Below are positions 22,388 to 31,529 of a DNA stretch of 43,195 nt, one piece after another. The number at the start of each line of letters is the position of its first letter. Position 1 is the first letter of the stretch. The stretch lies in the NCBI RefSeq assembly GCF_004684085.1, contig NZ_SRHZ01000049.1, positions 1-43,195 on the forward strand. Direction: 5' to 3'. The notes below the pieces were generated by a model. That model made no database searches and had not been told where the DNA came from. It saw nothing but the letters and a program-made list of their open reading frames with translations. The position numbers were made by a program, and so were the translations under genes. This DNA is from Stenotrophomonas maltophilia (GTDB taxonomy: Bacteria; Pseudomonadota; Gammaproteobacteria; Xanthomonadales; Xanthomonadaceae).

Positions 22388-23064
22388 CGCGTCGTAATGC
22401 CGTTCGCCGCCGGGTCGGTGGAAAACACGAAACGGCCGATCGACTGCCCCCTGCCCTGCAGGAATTCGCCACTCATGAAGGCGTACTGTGGCGCGGCAAT
22501 GTCGTCCCCGAACGTTCTGGTCCAGCGGCTGAATCCGTCGGCATTCCGGCTGTGGATTTCGCCCATGCACAGGCTGTAGCCACAAGCGAAGGAGTCCAGC
22601 GCCATGTCCGGCCCCAGCGCGCGTGCTACTGCCGCGCGGTACAACGTGGTCAGATCCTGCGCGTCGGGACTGCGCGCGGCATCATGCTCGAACTGCTGCA
22701 AGGCCTGTGCGTAGGCCTTGCTGGACCTGATGACCTCAGCAGCCTCCTGGTCGGACAGTGCCCCCTCACTCATCAGCATGTTTTCACCGTCCAGGCTCCC
22801 CCGTGTCGTGGGCTCCGTGCCATGGGCAGTCAACGCAGGCGGTGCAGCACCGAGCGTCTGGGCTGCTGCTCGCCCCGGGGCCGCCGATCCCGCATCGGCC
22901 ATGTCGCCCAGCGGTGCCTTCGGCGCAACGGCAGTTGCCGATACCGGCGCCGCTGCAACATCAGCACTGCTCACGGCCGCCCCGGCATTGTCGCCACTGC
23001 ACCCCGCTGTCACCAACAGCGCCACAACCAGTAAACACGCTCTTCCTGCGCCCATGACCGCCAT
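22384..23064 (-). CDS. Lipoprotein of unknown function
   Basis: A 226-aa protein with a clear lipoprotein signal: hydrophobic ACLLVVALLVTAGC with the lipobox Cys about residue 22, then a low-complexity Ala/Pro/Ser linker (about 23-90). The folded part carries SDQEAAEVIRSSKAYAQAL, a two-cysteine motif SFACGYSLCMGEIH that may form a disulfide, and a C-terminus GRFVFSTDPAANGITTR. I do not recognise a family. The start is 23064 (MAVMGAG); ATG 23055 is possible. It begins just past the TonB receptor terminator, so it has its own promoter. Its TAG stop is provided by a REP element. Confidence 0.75.
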   Translation of the reverse strand: MAVMGAGRACLLVVALLVTAGCSGDNAGAAVSSADVAAAPVSATAVAPKAPLGDMADAGSAAPGRAAAQTLGAAPPALTAHGTEPTTRGSLDGENMLMSEGALSDQEAAEVIRSSKAYAQALQQFEHDAARSPDAQDLTTLYRAAVARALGPDMALDSFACGYSLCMGEIHSRNADGFSRWTRTFGDDIAAPQYAFMSGEFLQGRGQSIGRFVFSTDPAANGITTR

Positions 23065-23125
23065 CCTTGCCTTGATGGCCGAAGCATGCCAGCTCGCGCG
23101 CCTTCGCACATGTGCATCGCACAAC

Positions 23126-23153
23126 AAAAAGCCCGGCATTGCCGGGCCTTTCG
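23126..23153 (-). terminator. Intrinsic terminator of the TonB receptor gene
   Basis: Stem GCCCGGC/GCCGGGC (23131-23147) with a 3-nt loop. On the minus strand it is followed by a T5 run, and it lies 14-40 bp beyond the receptor stop codon. Confidence 0.85.
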
Positions 23154-23166
23154 TTCGCCTGCTCGA

Positions 23167-25893
23167 TCAGCGGAACCGGTAGTCCAGCTGCACCCAGTAC
23201 TGACGGCCATACGGGTCGTAGTTGCCGACCGGGTAGAACGGCCAGCCGCCCCCGTTCTTGTCCGCCGGCGGGCGGCTGTCACGCAGGTTGTTGACGATCA
23301 CGCCCACCGACAGATTCTCGCCGAACTGGCGGAACACGCTGGCGTTGTACGTCATGTACGGCGCGATGCGGCCACTGCCGTCGGTTTTCGGCAGCGAGCC
23401 GAAGCGGTTGCCGTACAGCGTGGTGGTCCAGTCACCCTGGTTCCAGGTGACGCTGCCGTTGGCCTTGCTGCGCCACTGGTAGTCATCCAGCGAATTGCGG
23501 ATGTCACGCTCCGGATCATCGGAGAACTGCCGGTACTTGTGCTCCAGCACCACGGTGTAGGCCAGGCGCGTGGTGAAGCGGCCATAGCGGCCGGCATCGA
23601 AACGCCAGTTGCCCTTCAGGTCCAGGCCGCGAACCGATTCGGAGGCCGCGTTGATCGGATTGATCAGCACACGGGTCACCTGGTCCGGCTGCACGGTTGC
23701 ATTGGACGGGTTGCGGATCACCCGCGACAGTGCGTCCTGGCACAGCGGTGAACCGATATCGCGCGCTTCGCCGCCCAGCGTGCGGCCCAGGCGGCAATCG
23801 GCCTCATCACGCAGGATGCGGCTGGTATCGAGGCTGGTCACCTCGTTGTCGATGCGGATGTCGTAGTAGTCGGCACTGAAATCCAGACCGGCCAGCGGTG
23901 ACCAGACCACGCCGAAGCCATACGACTTGGCCGATTCCGGCTGCAGCTGTGCATTGGCACGGTTGCTGTAATCGATCGACAGGCCGTTGTAGTCGCAGTT
24001 GTCGTACGACTGACCCGCGGTGCGGCAGCGCCAGTAATCGGTCATGCCCGGGTTGTAGCCGCGGGTTTCGGTGGCGAACACGTAGTTCATGTCCGGCGCC
24101 CGGAAACTGGTCGCCGCCGTACCACGGATCAGCAGGCTCTCGATCGGACGGAACTCGACGCCGAAGCTCCAGGTCGCCTTGCCGATGTGCTCGCCACCGG
24201 CACGGTACTGATCGTAACGGCCGGCCAGCGTGGTGGTCAGCGACTGCAGCAGCGGCAACTGCAGCTCCACACCTGCGGCGTAGCGGTCACGCTCGCCACC
24301 GGCACCGACGCCTGCACTGGTGTTCCAGAACTCGCCACTGCCCAGGCGCGGGTCCGGGCGGTTGCGATAGCCCTGGCTGCCGGCCTCGACCACCGCCGCC
24401 AACGCCGCATCGCCGCCAGGCAGCGCGAACAGGCGGCCGTTGACGCTGGCGCTGAAGGTCTGCAGCCACGCCGCATTGCGGCTTTCCTGGTAGTCGGACA
24501 GGCCCTCGTATTCGTTCGGGGTCAACGGCTGGAACAGGCGTGCCGGGTCCGGTGCATAGACCTCAACGCCATCGCGCACGCCCAGCTTCGGGCCGAGCAG
24601 GTATTCGTTGATGCCGGCCAGCAGCACCGGGCGGCGGGTACGGTTCTCGTAACGCGAGCGGCTGTAGACCGCCTCATAGTCCCAGCCACTGTCGCCGATC
24701 TGGCCCCGTGCGCCGACGTTGAACGACCACGAGCTTTCCAGGAAACGGTTGGCATTGCGCGGCAGGCCACCTATTTCCTCCGGCGCGAAGCGGCGGTACC
24801 AGCTTTCCAGGTTGCCGGTGGTCTGGTTGTAGAAGTAGTTGCGCGCCGACGTCCAGGTCGGGGCGCGGGTGTTGTTGTAGATCCGCGCACTGCCTACGGC
24901 CAGATCGGCGAACACGTCGGTGGTCTCGTTGACGTGGAACGTCAGCAGGCCATAGCCATTGAGGTTGCGCTTCTGGGTCTGCACGGTCCAGTAGCTGGCC
25001 GCCGCCTCGTTGCTGCCGCAGTACCAACCCTGGCGCGGATTGTTGGCGCGGAACACGCTGCCACCGTAAATGTCCGACGCCCCGTCGCAGCCGTTGACGC
25101 CCGGATCGATGTTGCGGCCGGTGGCAGCATTGCGGCGATAGGCGATCGCGGTCGCCTGCGGTGCCTTGCCGGCCGGGTCATCGTCCAGCGAATCCATGAA
25201 GTCGCGCTGACGCGCGTGGATCGCCTTGCGCACATCGAACTCGAAGCCGAACAGCGCATCCCAACGCTCGCCGGAACTGCCACCGACCACCTGCGCGCGC
25301 TGGTTGTCGCCACCGCCCTGCTGGGTGCCACCGGCGCGCACATTCACGTCCACACCCTGGAAGCGGTCCTTGAGGATGATGTTGACCACGCCGGCGATGG
25401 CATCGGAGCCGTACACGGCCGACGCGCCAGCCGCCAGCACCTCGATGCGCTCGATCAGCGCACTGGGGATGTTGGCCAGGTTGACCACGTTCACCGACCC
25501 TTCGTAGGCCAGCGGGTAGTCGGCCTGGCGGCGGCCGTTGACCAGCACCAGCGTGCGGTTCGGGCCCAGCCCACGCAGGTTGATGGTGTTGGCGGCCGGG
25601 GTGAAGGTGTTGCCGAAGTCCTCGCCCTGCACGTTGCCGGTGTTCTCGGTCAGCGCGCTCAGCGCATCGAAGGCATTGCGGTAGCCCTGCGCATCGATCT
25701 GCTCGCGGCTGATCACCGTCACCGGCGACGGCCCTTCGACGCTCGCACGCGGAATGCGCGAGCCGGTGACCTTCACTTCCTGCAATGAGGTGGGTGCGCT
25801 TTCCTGCGCGAAGGCCGGCAGCGAGACCAGCATCAGGGACGACAGTGCGAGCACCAGCGGACGCGGGCGCGGCGCCTTGTGGGAGGCGGACAT
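23167..25893 (-). CDS. TonB-dependent outer-membrane receptor
   Basis: A 908-aa outer-membrane transporter. A signal peptide (LVLALSSLMLVSLPAFA) precedes a TonB-box-like segment (TSLQEVKVTGSRIPR) and a plug domain of about 120 residues (VTVISREQIDAQGYRNAFDA, INLRGLGPNRTLVLVNGRR, IERIEVLAAGASAVYGSDA, GVVNIILKDRFQG). The 22-strand barrel follows and ends in VQLDYRFR. The plug resembles the large Xanthomonadaceae/Caulobacter receptor group used for carbohydrates, peptides and other nutrients rather than siderophores only. AGGAA lies 4-5 nt before ATG 25893, and a terminator follows the stop. No sigma/anti-sigma pair or transport operon is adjacent, so the ligand cannot be inferred. Confidence 0.93.
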   Translation of the reverse strand: MSASHKAPRPRPLVLALSSLMLVSLPAFAQESAPTSLQEVKVTGSRIPRASVEGPSPVTVISREQIDAQGYRNAFDALSALTENTGNVQGEDFGNTFTPAANTINLRGLGPNRTLVLVNGRRQADYPLAYEGSVNVVNLANIPSALIERIEVLAAGASAVYGSDAIAGVVNIILKDRFQGVDVNVRAGGTQQGGGDNQRAQVVGGSSGERWDALFGFEFDVRKAIHARQRDFMDSLDDDPAGKAPQATAIAYRRNAATGRNIDPGVNGCDGASDIYGGSVFRANNPRQGWYCGSNEAAASYWTVQTQKRNLNGYGLLTFHVNETTDVFADLAVGSARIYNNTRAPTWTSARNYFYNQTTGNLESWYRRFAPEEIGGLPRNANRFLESSWSFNVGARGQIGDSGWDYEAVYSRSRYENRTRRPVLLAGINEYLLGPKLGVRDGVEVYAPDPARLFQPLTPNEYEGLSDYQESRNAAWLQTFSASVNGRLFALPGGDAALAAVVEAGSQGYRNRPDPRLGSGEFWNTSAGVGAGGERDRYAAGVELQLPLLQSLTTTLAGRYDQYRAGGEHIGKATWSFGVEFRPIESLLIRGTAATSFRAPDMNYVFATETRGYNPGMTDYWRCRTAGQSYDNCDYNGLSIDYSNRANAQLQPESAKSYGFGVVWSPLAGLDFSADYYDIRIDNEVTSLDTSRILRDEADCRLGRTLGGEARDIGSPLCQDALSRVIRNPSNATVQPDQVTRVLINPINAASESVRGLDLKGNWRFDAGRYGRFTTRLAYTVVLEHKYRQFSDDPERDIRNSLDDYQWRSKANGSVTWNQGDWTTTLYGNRFGSLPKTDGSGRIAPYMTYNASVFRQFGENLSVGVIVNNLRDSRPPADKNGGGWPFYPVGNYDPYGRQYWVQLDYRFR

Positions 25894-26114
25894 GGGCTTC
25901 CTGGGGGAGTTGGGCGGGTGGTGGTACGGGGCCAGCGGCCTGTGCGGCGCATAACGATCCCGTAACGAAAGTGTCCTGAATGGGTGGTTTCAACGGAAAT
26001 GACCAGCCCTGATGGGCTTATGCCTGAACCGAATCAGACCCGTTCCGGACGACCGCGGCGCTTTTGCAATGTTTTGAATGGTTTGACGGTGCGAGCACGG
26101 CCATCGTTCCAGGG

Positions 26115-26714
26115 ATGATGACCCCGTACCCAACTTCCCCCCTTCCATCGCTGCGCCCGGTGCTGCGCCGCCATCTGCTGCAGCTGCAGGTGCCGCCGGT
26201 CACTCTGCGTCCCTTCCAGCGCGCCGATCTGCCGCGCTGGCGCCTGTTCGATGACCGCCGCCGGCGCGGCCGCCGCGACCCGACCGGCATCGATGAGGAA
26301 GCGCGCTTCCTCGCCCACATGCATCGCTCGCGGTTGGAACAGGACAACGACCAACTGCTGCTGGGCGTTTTCGATGATGACCACGGCAACGTGCTGGACC
26401 AGCTGCACGTCCGCCTGCAATCACTGCACACGCGCTGCGCCGAACTGCTGTCGCTGCAGCATTGGCACCCGCACGCCGAGGCCACACTGCAGGCGCTGTG
26501 CCCGTTCCTGTTCGAGGATGTCGGCCTGCACCGCCTGTTCGTGATGCTGCCGCCGGACTGCAGCGACCCGTTCGCCACTGCGCTGCACGCCTTCGGCTTC
26601 GAGCACGAAGGCCTGCTGCGCGACCATCATCTGGATCTGGATGGCTGGCAGGATCGCCAGTTGCTGGCGCTGACCGCACCGGTCTGGCGCAGCCGCCAGC
26701 AGCCCCAGGGTTAG
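26115..26714 (+). CDS. GNAT-like N-acetyltransferase (RimJ/RimL-type, divergent)
   Basis: A 199-aa protein. PVTLRPFQRADLPRWRLF at the start and the C-terminal half ATLQALCPFLFEDVGLHRLFVMLPPDCSDPFATALHAFGFEHEGLLRDHHL match the RimJ/RimL-type acetyltransferase pattern (helix, strand, AL-aFGFe-EG-lR). The usual acetyl-CoA loop R/Q-x-x-G-x-G/A is not evident, so the activity may be altered. ATG 26115 is taken as the start (ATG 26118 also possible); the longer frame from 26064 has no support. Its TAG stop overlaps the convergent cdh TAA stop in the four bases TTAG. Confidence 0.7.
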   Translation: MMTPYPTSPLPSLRPVLRRHLLQLQVPPVTLRPFQRADLPRWRLFDDRRRRGRRDPTGIDEEARFLAHMHRSRLEQDNDQLLLGVFDDDHGNVLDQLHVRLQSLHTRCAELLSLQHWHPHAEATLQALCPFLFEDVGLHRLFVMLPPDCSDPFATALHAFGFEHEGLLRDHHLDLDGWQDRQLLALTAPVWRSRQQPQG

Positions 26715-27487
26715 CGGACCCGCTCCAGCGAGTCGCCTGCGCCGGTCAACACCGAGCAGGCGTGGTCCTGCAGCTCTTCGGCGCTGGCCTCGTTGCCGGT
26801 GCTGGCATCCACACGGGTAGCCAGCAGAATGAAGCCCGGGCCGCCCTGCACTGCGTCCCGGCCGGCCACCACCAGGCTCCACTGGCCCACGTCGTCCACG
26901 CCCGCGAGGTCGTAAGCCAATAGATTGAGCGGATTCGCGGTCAGCTCTACGCCCGGCAGCAGACGGGCCTGGTACTGATGGCCGCGCAGCAACACCGGCA
27001 GCGGCTGCCACTGTCCGGCCAGGGCAGCGGCATGTGCGTCCAGCGCCTGCAGTACATCGGCACGCAGGCAATCCACGTGGATATGCAGTTGGTGCTGCGA
27101 ACGGCCGTGCGGCGAGTTCAACGCCAGGCTGGCGACATTGCGCGGCAGCGGTTGCCGCAAGGCCTGTTCGGTGTGGCTGCGCGCCTGCCAGGCCGCGGCG
27201 AAGTAGTTCGGTGCACCACGCTGGTACAGGCTGCGGTTCTCGATGCCGCTGACCTTGTCCAGCGGCATCAGGAGGAACTGGTAGTCGCCGTGCGCGTCCT
27301 TGATCAGCACATCGCGGCGGTCCGCGGCCGTCTCCACCCGCAGGCAGTCGCCGCGTGGGCCTTCGGCACCCCGGCAGTCACGTTCGATCAATCGCCACAA
27401 TGCATCGGAATGGGCCGGCGGCGGGGGCGCGCTGGCGCAGGCGGACAACAGCAGCAGGGACGGCAGCAGGAAGGGGCGCAGGGACAC
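26711..27487 (-). CDS. cdh: CDP-diacylglycerol pyrophosphatase
   Basis: A 258-aa exported enzyme of the Cdh family (PF02611, HIT-like fold), which hydrolyses CDP-diacylglycerol to CMP and phosphatidate at the membrane. A lipoprotein-like signal (PFLLPSLLLLSAC) precedes the family blocks ALWRLIERDC, FLLMPLDKVSGIE, ALNSPHGRSQHQLHIHVDCL (active-site HxH), and GQWSLVVAG. The family typically has an N-terminal membrane anchor; here a lipobox Cys is plausible. It stands alone, with the stop overlapping the convergent acetyltransferase. Confidence 0.9.
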   Translation of the reverse strand: MSLRPFLLPSLLLLSACASAPPPPAHSDALWRLIERDCRGAEGPRGDCLRVETAADRRDVLIKDAHGDYQFLLMPLDKVSGIENRSLYQRGAPNYFAAAWQARSHTEQALRQPLPRNVASLALNSPHGRSQHQLHIHVDCLRADVLQALDAHAAALAGQWQPLPVLLRGHQYQARLLPGVELTANPLNLLAYDLAGVDDVGQWSLVVAGRDAVQGGPGFILLATRVDASTGNEASAEELQDHACSVLTGAGDSLERVR

Positions 27488-27555
27488 GGCAACGACTCAC
27501 GGAACAGGCACGGCAGACGGCGCCGCGCTGCATTCTAGCCAGTGCGGTGCTGCAA

Positions 27556-28212
27556 TCAGTAGGTGCCGAACGGCACTTCAACCACGATCGGGGCGGCACC
27601 TTCGCCGGCCTGAAGGCTGTAGCGGTCCAGCGCGCCATCGTCATCGGCGTGGGGCTGGCGCTGGAAATGCAGCGGATAGCGGGTGTCACCCAGGCGCACG
27701 GCGCTGCCGTCGGCCTCCAACGCGGCACCTTCCGGAATCAGCAGGCCGCCCAGGTCACTGTAGGCCCCCGGCACATCGGCGAAGCCGTAATCGGCCAGCT
27801 CGTCCACCCGCTGCATCGCATAGACGTGCGGCAGATAGGGGCGCGCCGGGCTGCGGCCGTTGCTCAGGTCGGTCACCCAGGCCTGCGGCAGGTGGTACTG
27901 CTCGCGCAGCGCGGCCACGCCCAGCGACGGACTGGCCACCTGCAGGCAGCACACCGCGCGCTTGCCCTCACGGTCGACAATGGCGAATCGATCACCGCGG
28001 GTGGCGGCCTGCGGCAGCATGGCAAACGCGAGGTCGCGCTGGGCGGGCGTGTAGCCGGCCTCGGTCTGCAGGTTGCGCCAGGCGCCGAATACCGGGGTTT
28101 CGACCGGCGCGGGTTCCGGATCGGCAGCGGAGGCGGCAAACGCCACGCCCAGCAACGACAACGCCAGCACCGTCATCGTCTTGTGCTTCCCGCCGAAACT
28201 GCCTGCCGTCAT
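27556..28212 (-). CDS. Exported protein of unknown function
   Basis: A 218-aa protein. The start at 28212 gives a signal peptide with a basic n-region (GGKHKTMTVLALSLLGVAFAA, then ASA-ADPEP); ATG 28176 would shorten it. The mature part contains PVFGAWRNLQTEAGYTPAQ, KRAVCCLQVASPSLGV with two adjacent Cys, and ends in IVVEVPFGTY. I do not recognise a family. It is divergent from the I78 inhibitor gene across 170 bp that contain a dyad ACTGGC/GCCAGT (28253-28269). Its end is 68 bp upstream of the cdh start, so co-transcription with cdh is possible. Confidence 0.7.
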   Translation of the reverse strand: MTAGSFGGKHKTMTVLALSLLGVAFAASAADPEPAPVETPVFGAWRNLQTEAGYTPAQRDLAFAMLPQAATRGDRFAIVDREGKRAVCCLQVASPSLGVAALREQYHLPQAWVTDLSNGRSPARPYLPHVYAMQRVDELADYGFADVPGAYSDLGGLLIPEGAALEADGSAVRLGDTRYPLHFQRQPHADDDGALDRYSLQAGEGAAPIVVEVPFGTY

Positions 28213-28252
28213 ACCGTATCCAATACCTGTGCCGGAAGAGCCCGGCCTGCCC

Positions 28253-28269
28253 ACTGGCGTGGTGCCAGT
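28253..28269. promoter_or_regulatory. Dyad in the divergent promoter before the I78 inhibitor gene
   Basis: ACTGGC and GCCAGT arms with a 5-nt GTGGT centre, 41 bp upstream of the minus-strand exported-protein start. A candidate operator only. Confidence 0.25.
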
Positions 28270-28382
28270 CATTCCTCTCACTATGCAACGGCCACGCTGT
28301 GCCGGCAATGACCGCGACGCTGACGCCTTTCGCACGCCGGGTGCTATCGTTCCCGCCATCTTCCCTGCGCAGGAGCGCTCGC

Positions 28383-28679
28383 ATGTCTGCATTCCGTCTG
28401 TCCCTGTTGCTGCCGGCCTCTGCCCTGCTGCTGTCGGCCTGTGTCAGCACGCCTGGTCCGGAAGTCAAAGGCAGCGGCCGCTGCGATGCCAGCCAGCTCG
28501 GCTGGGCCATCGGCCAGCCAGCCAATGAGCCCAACATCCGCCGCTTGTCCAGCGAGAGCGGTGCCGGCCTGGTCAACCCGATCGGTCCCAGCACCATCAC
28601 CACCAAGGACATCCGCCAGGACCGCCTGCGCGTGTTCGTGGACAAGGACAACATCATCACATCCACGCGCTGCGAGTAA
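28383..28679 (+). CDS. Peptidase inhibitor I78 family lipoprotein
   Basis: A 98-aa lipoprotein. Signal LLLPASALLLSAC ends at the lipobox Cys near residue 20. The mature part matches the I78 inhibitor fold (PF11720): GRCDASQLGWAIGQPANEP, AGLVNPIGPSTITTKD and RQDRLRVFVDKDNIITSTRC, with two Cys that probably form a disulfide and the exposed loop around the PSTITTKD residues that blocks serine proteases. It would protect the envelope from self-produced or foreign serine proteases. AGGAG stands 8 nt before the ATG. A REP pair follows the stop. Confidence 0.88.
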   Translation: MSAFRLSLLLPASALLLSACVSTPGPEVKGSGRCDASQLGWAIGQPANEPNIRRLSSESGAGLVNPIGPSTITTKDIRQDRLRVFVDKDNIITSTRCE

Positions 28680-28696
28680 GCGCCGCCTCAGTTTTC

Positions 28697-28720
28697 GTAG
28701 AGCCGAGCCCACGCTCGGCT
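28697..28720 (+). repeat. REP palindrome (AGCCGAGC stem)
   Basis: A GTAG head with stem AGCCGAGC/GCTCGGCT. It faces the minus copy at 28750-28772. Confidence 0.8.
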
Positions 28721-28749
28721 GCTCTCCGGTCGGGCCACGCGAGAACCCG

Positions 28750-28772
28750 AGTCGAGCACGGCTCGACTCTAC
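28750..28772 (-). repeat. REP palindrome (AGTCGAGC stem)
   Basis: Minus orientation, ending in CTAC, 5 nt past the stop of the exported protein gene. Its stem is AGTCGAGC/GCTCGACT. Confidence 0.8.
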
Positions 28773-28777
28773 AGGGT

Positions 28778-29662
28778 TCAGGGTTCGGTATAGCCGGCGC
28801 AGTCCGGCAGCGCCTGGTCGGGGTGGAACACCCCATCGCTGAAGTGGAACTGCCGCGTATAGGTGCACGCCGGGTCCTGCTCGCTGCGCAGATCCTTCTT
28901 CTTCAGCGGCCCCTTGGCCAGCGAATCCTCGAAGCGTGAAACGCCGGCCGGGAAGCGGGTTGCCACCGTCTGGTAGCGAAGCACCGGCATGCCCTTGGCA
29001 GTCGTATCCAGCGCCAGCTTCGCCGAGAACCCATATTCGTCGTGGCAGGCACCTGCGCGCTGCTTCATGTCCTGCTCGCTGAAACAGGCGCGGATCATCG
29101 CATTGCCCAGCCATGGCACGGTCAGCACGTCGTCGTCCACCTGGATGTCGTCCTGCAGGTGACGCACGCGTGCCAGCTGCAGCGTGGACGCATCGGCCCC
29201 TCCACCGGAGTACATGGTGCTGAACTTGACGATGCCACCCACCAGCACGTTCTGGCGGGCGCGCTGCTGCGGGTCGGTCACTCGTTCATCGCTGCCCACG
29301 CCAGGGGCCAGGCGCACGATCCACGGCCACAGCGACAGCTCGCTTTCCTGTGGCACGTCGATGCTGACGTGGTAGATGTGCGGCTCGCTTTCGCCGGCCA
29401 CTCTTTCAGAGACTTCCAGCGTGGTTGGCCGATCACCGTCCTCGGCCACCGGCTGCACGCGCACGCACCAGGCACGGTCGAGGGTGCAGTACTGCATGCG
29501 CGCCTCGCCCTGCCCGCTCTGTTCCAGCACCTGCCCCAGCGGCTCCATCACATTGCCGGCGGCGTCACGTTGCTGCGGCAGGATCGAGCCCTGGGCCAGC
29601 GCCAGCACCGGGGAAGCCAGCAGTACAACGCACAGGGTGGCGCGGGCGGCAGCGGTGGGCAT
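28778..29662 (-). CDS. Exported protein of unknown function
   Basis: A 294-aa protein with a signal peptide (RATLCVVLLASPVLALAQG). The mature part is not repetitive and contains ESELSLWPWIVRLAPGVGSDE, VKFSTMYSGGGADASTLQL, and cysteines spread as in ARMQYCTLDRAWCVRV and DPACTYTRQF. No family is recognised; its size and beta-rich character suggest a periplasmic protein. The start at 29662 is chosen for the AGGAG at 7 nt and the signal peptide. It is flanked on both sides by facing REP pairs of the AGTCGAGC/AGCCGAGC type. Confidence 0.72.
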   Translation of the reverse strand: MPTAAARATLCVVLLASPVLALAQGSILPQQRDAAGNVMEPLGQVLEQSGQGEARMQYCTLDRAWCVRVQPVAEDGDRPTTLEVSERVAGESEPHIYHVSIDVPQESELSLWPWIVRLAPGVGSDERVTDPQQRARQNVLVGGIVKFSTMYSGGGADASTLQLARVRHLQDDIQVDDDVLTVPWLGNAMIRACFSEQDMKQRAGACHDEYGFSAKLALDTTAKGMPVLRYQTVATRFPAGVSRFEDSLAKGPLKKKDLRSEQDPACTYTRQFHFSDGVFHPDQALPDCAGYTEP

Positions 29663-29735
29663 GGATGGCTCCTGCGGTTGGGCTTCCGATGGTAACCGTT
29701 GCCCGGGCGCGTCGAGCCTGCTCGACATTCACTTT

Positions 29736-29758
29736 GTAGAGTCGAGCCATGCTCGACT
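29736..29758 (+). repeat. REP palindrome (AGTCGAGC stem)
   Basis: A GTAG head with stem AGTCGAGC/GCTCGACT. A further small palindrome GTCGAGC/GCTCGAC at 29711-29726 precedes it. Confidence 0.8.
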
Positions 29759-29777
29759 GTTGTCTGTCGGGAAGAGC

Positions 29778-29801
29778 AGCCGAGCACAGGCCCGGCTCTA
29801 C
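29778..29801 (-). repeat. REP palindrome (AGCCGAGC-like stem)
   Basis: Minus orientation, ending in CTAC, 22 nt beyond the dld stop codon. The stem is imperfect and it faces 29736-29758. Confidence 0.75.
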
Positions 29802-29822
29802 AGGAATGCCACGTTGTATCCG

Positions 29823-31529
29823 TCAATGCCCACTACAGTCGCAGCTCCCCCAGCCCTTGGTTTTCGACGTCTGGCCGATGCCCGGATTGAACGTATTGCT
29901 CGGGTCCAGCTGCTTGTAGAACCCAGCCAATGCGGGCTTGGCCGGGTACAGGTGGCCGACATTGTGCTCGGCCGGGTACTCGGCGCCGCGCTGGTCCAGC
30001 AGCGCCCACATCGCGTGCTCGATCGCCATCGGGTCTTCGCCCTTGCGCGCGATGTAGTCCTGGTGGAACACGTGGCACAGGAAGTGCCCGTAATACAGCT
30101 TGTGCAGCAGGCGGTCGTCGATATCGGCCGGTAACTGCTCGAACCACTCGGCGTCATCGCGGCGCAGGGCGATGTCCAGCGCCACGATGTCCTGTACCTG
30201 CTCGCGATGCACTTCGCGGTAGCGCACCGCGGCACCGGCCACCGCGAAGCGATGCAGGAACGCCTTGCGCCCCTCCTCCGCCGTGCAGTGGAAGTACCCG
30301 CCTTCGTGCCCGGCGAAGAAACCGCGCAGCCAGGCCTCGGTTTCTGCTGCGTCCTGGGCTGAGACCTTCAGCAACAGATGATGCTCGTAGCGCTGGCGGA
30401 ACTCGCCCATGCGCTTGGGCAGGTGAGAAGGCAGCAGGCCGGTCAGCACCTGCATCACCCGGTCGGTCACCCCGCGCAGGCCCAGCCGTTCGAACCAGCC
30501 ATCGACCCGGCTCTTCAACGCGAACGCGGCGGGCACGCGGGAAGTGCCAAGGCGGTCGATCAGCAGGAAGCTGTCCTTGCCGTAGCGCTCGCCGATGTCA
30601 TAGGCATCGCGGTGGATGTACTCGCCGGCAATCGGCAGGCGCTCGAAGCCGGTCAGCAGCTGGCGGCGGATCGCGGTGAGGCTGTCGGTGTGGTTGCTGC
30701 CAATATAGAAGACCTCGGCGGCCTCCTTCTCGAAGGTATCCAGGCGCACCGCGAACACCGCCAGCTTGCCGGCCGAACCGGCGGCTTCGTAGTGGCGGCT
30801 GGGGTCAGCGTTGAAGCGCGCCGGGGTATCGGCATCGACCCGGCGCACTTCGTCGGCGTAGCGTGGATCGGAGGCGGCTCGGCCGTCGCCATCACCCACG
30901 TCGGCAGCAGCATAGTCACCGGCCTGCAGGCGCTGCAGGATCTGCTCGGGTGTATCACCCAGCGCGATGCCCAGATGGTTGACCAGCTGCAGCTGGCCCT
31001 GCGCATCGACCTGCGCATACAGCGCCAGCTCGGTGTAGGCCGGGCCACGGCGCACCAGCGCGCCGCCGGAGTTGTTGCAGATGCCGCCCAGCACCGAGGC
31101 GCCGATGCAGGACGAGCCGATCACCGAATGCGGCTCGCGACCCAGCGGTGCCAGCGTCTGCTCAAGGCGGTCGAGTGTGGCACCGGGCAGGCACAGCACC
31201 TGGCGGCCCTCGTTCAACAGCTGGATGCCGGTCAGGCGCAGCGTGCTGACCAGCACGATCGGCCGCCCGTAGTCGTTGCCATCCGGGGTCGAGCCGCCGG
31301 TCAGGCCGGTATTGGCCGCCTGCAGAATGATCGCCGCCCCACCCTGCACCGCCGCCTGCAGCACGTGCCACAGTTCCAGCAGCGTACCCGGGCGCACCAC
31401 CGCCAGCACCGGGCCGTCGCCGAAACGATAGCCACGACGGAAGCGGCGCGTGGCCTTGTCGCCGGTCAATACATGGCGGCTGCCGACTGCGTCGCGCAAC
31501 TGCGCCAGCACGGCATCGTGGCCACTCAT
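29823..31529 (-). CDS. dld: D-lactate dehydrogenase (quinone)
   Basis: A 568-aa FAD-dependent enzyme oxidising D-lactate to pyruvate and passing electrons to quinone at the inner membrane. The FAD_binding_4 part has [36 protein letters not shown] and [22 protein letters not shown]. The membrane-binding and cap region characteristic of Dld follows ([37 protein letters not shown]) and the protein ends in [14 protein letters not shown]. Its length matches the family (E. coli Dld 571 aa). It is last in the lld operon and overlaps lldD by 4 nt (ATGA), allowing use of both lactate enantiomers from one transcript. Confidence 0.96.
   Translation of the reverse strand: MSGHDAVLAQLRDAVGSRHVLTGDKATRRFRRGYRFGDGPVLAVVRPGTLLELWHVLQAAVQGGAAIILQAANTGLTGGSTPDGNDYGRPIVLVSTLRLTGIQLLNEGRQVLCLPGATLDRLEQTLAPLGREPHSVIGSSCIGASVLGGICNNSGGALVRRGPAYTELALYAQVDAQGQLQLVNHLGIALGDTPEQILQRLQAGDYAAADVGDGDGRAASDPRYADEVRRVDADTPARFNADPSRHYEAAGSAGKLAVFAVRLDTFEKEAAEVFYIGSNHTDSLTAIRRQLLTGFERLPIAGEYIHRDAYDIGERYGKDSFLLIDRLGTSRVPAAFALKSRVDGWFERLGLRGVTDRVMQVLTGLLPSHLPKRMGEFRQRYEHHLLLKVSAQDAAETEAWLRGFFAGHEGGYFHCTAEEGRKAFLHRFAVAGAAVRYREVHREQVQDIVALDIALRRDDAEWFEQLPADIDDRLLHKLYYGHFLCHVFHQDYIARKGEDPMAIEHAMWALLDQRGAEYPAEHNVGHLYPAKPALAGFYKQLDPSNTFNPGIGQTSKTKGWGSCDCSGH

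Noticed and set aside
23106..23123. CRP/Clp-type site from the small palindromes GCACATGTGC and TGTGC-ATC-GCACA
   Set aside because: The arms do not fit TGTGA-N6-TCACA spacing, so no regulator can be assigned.
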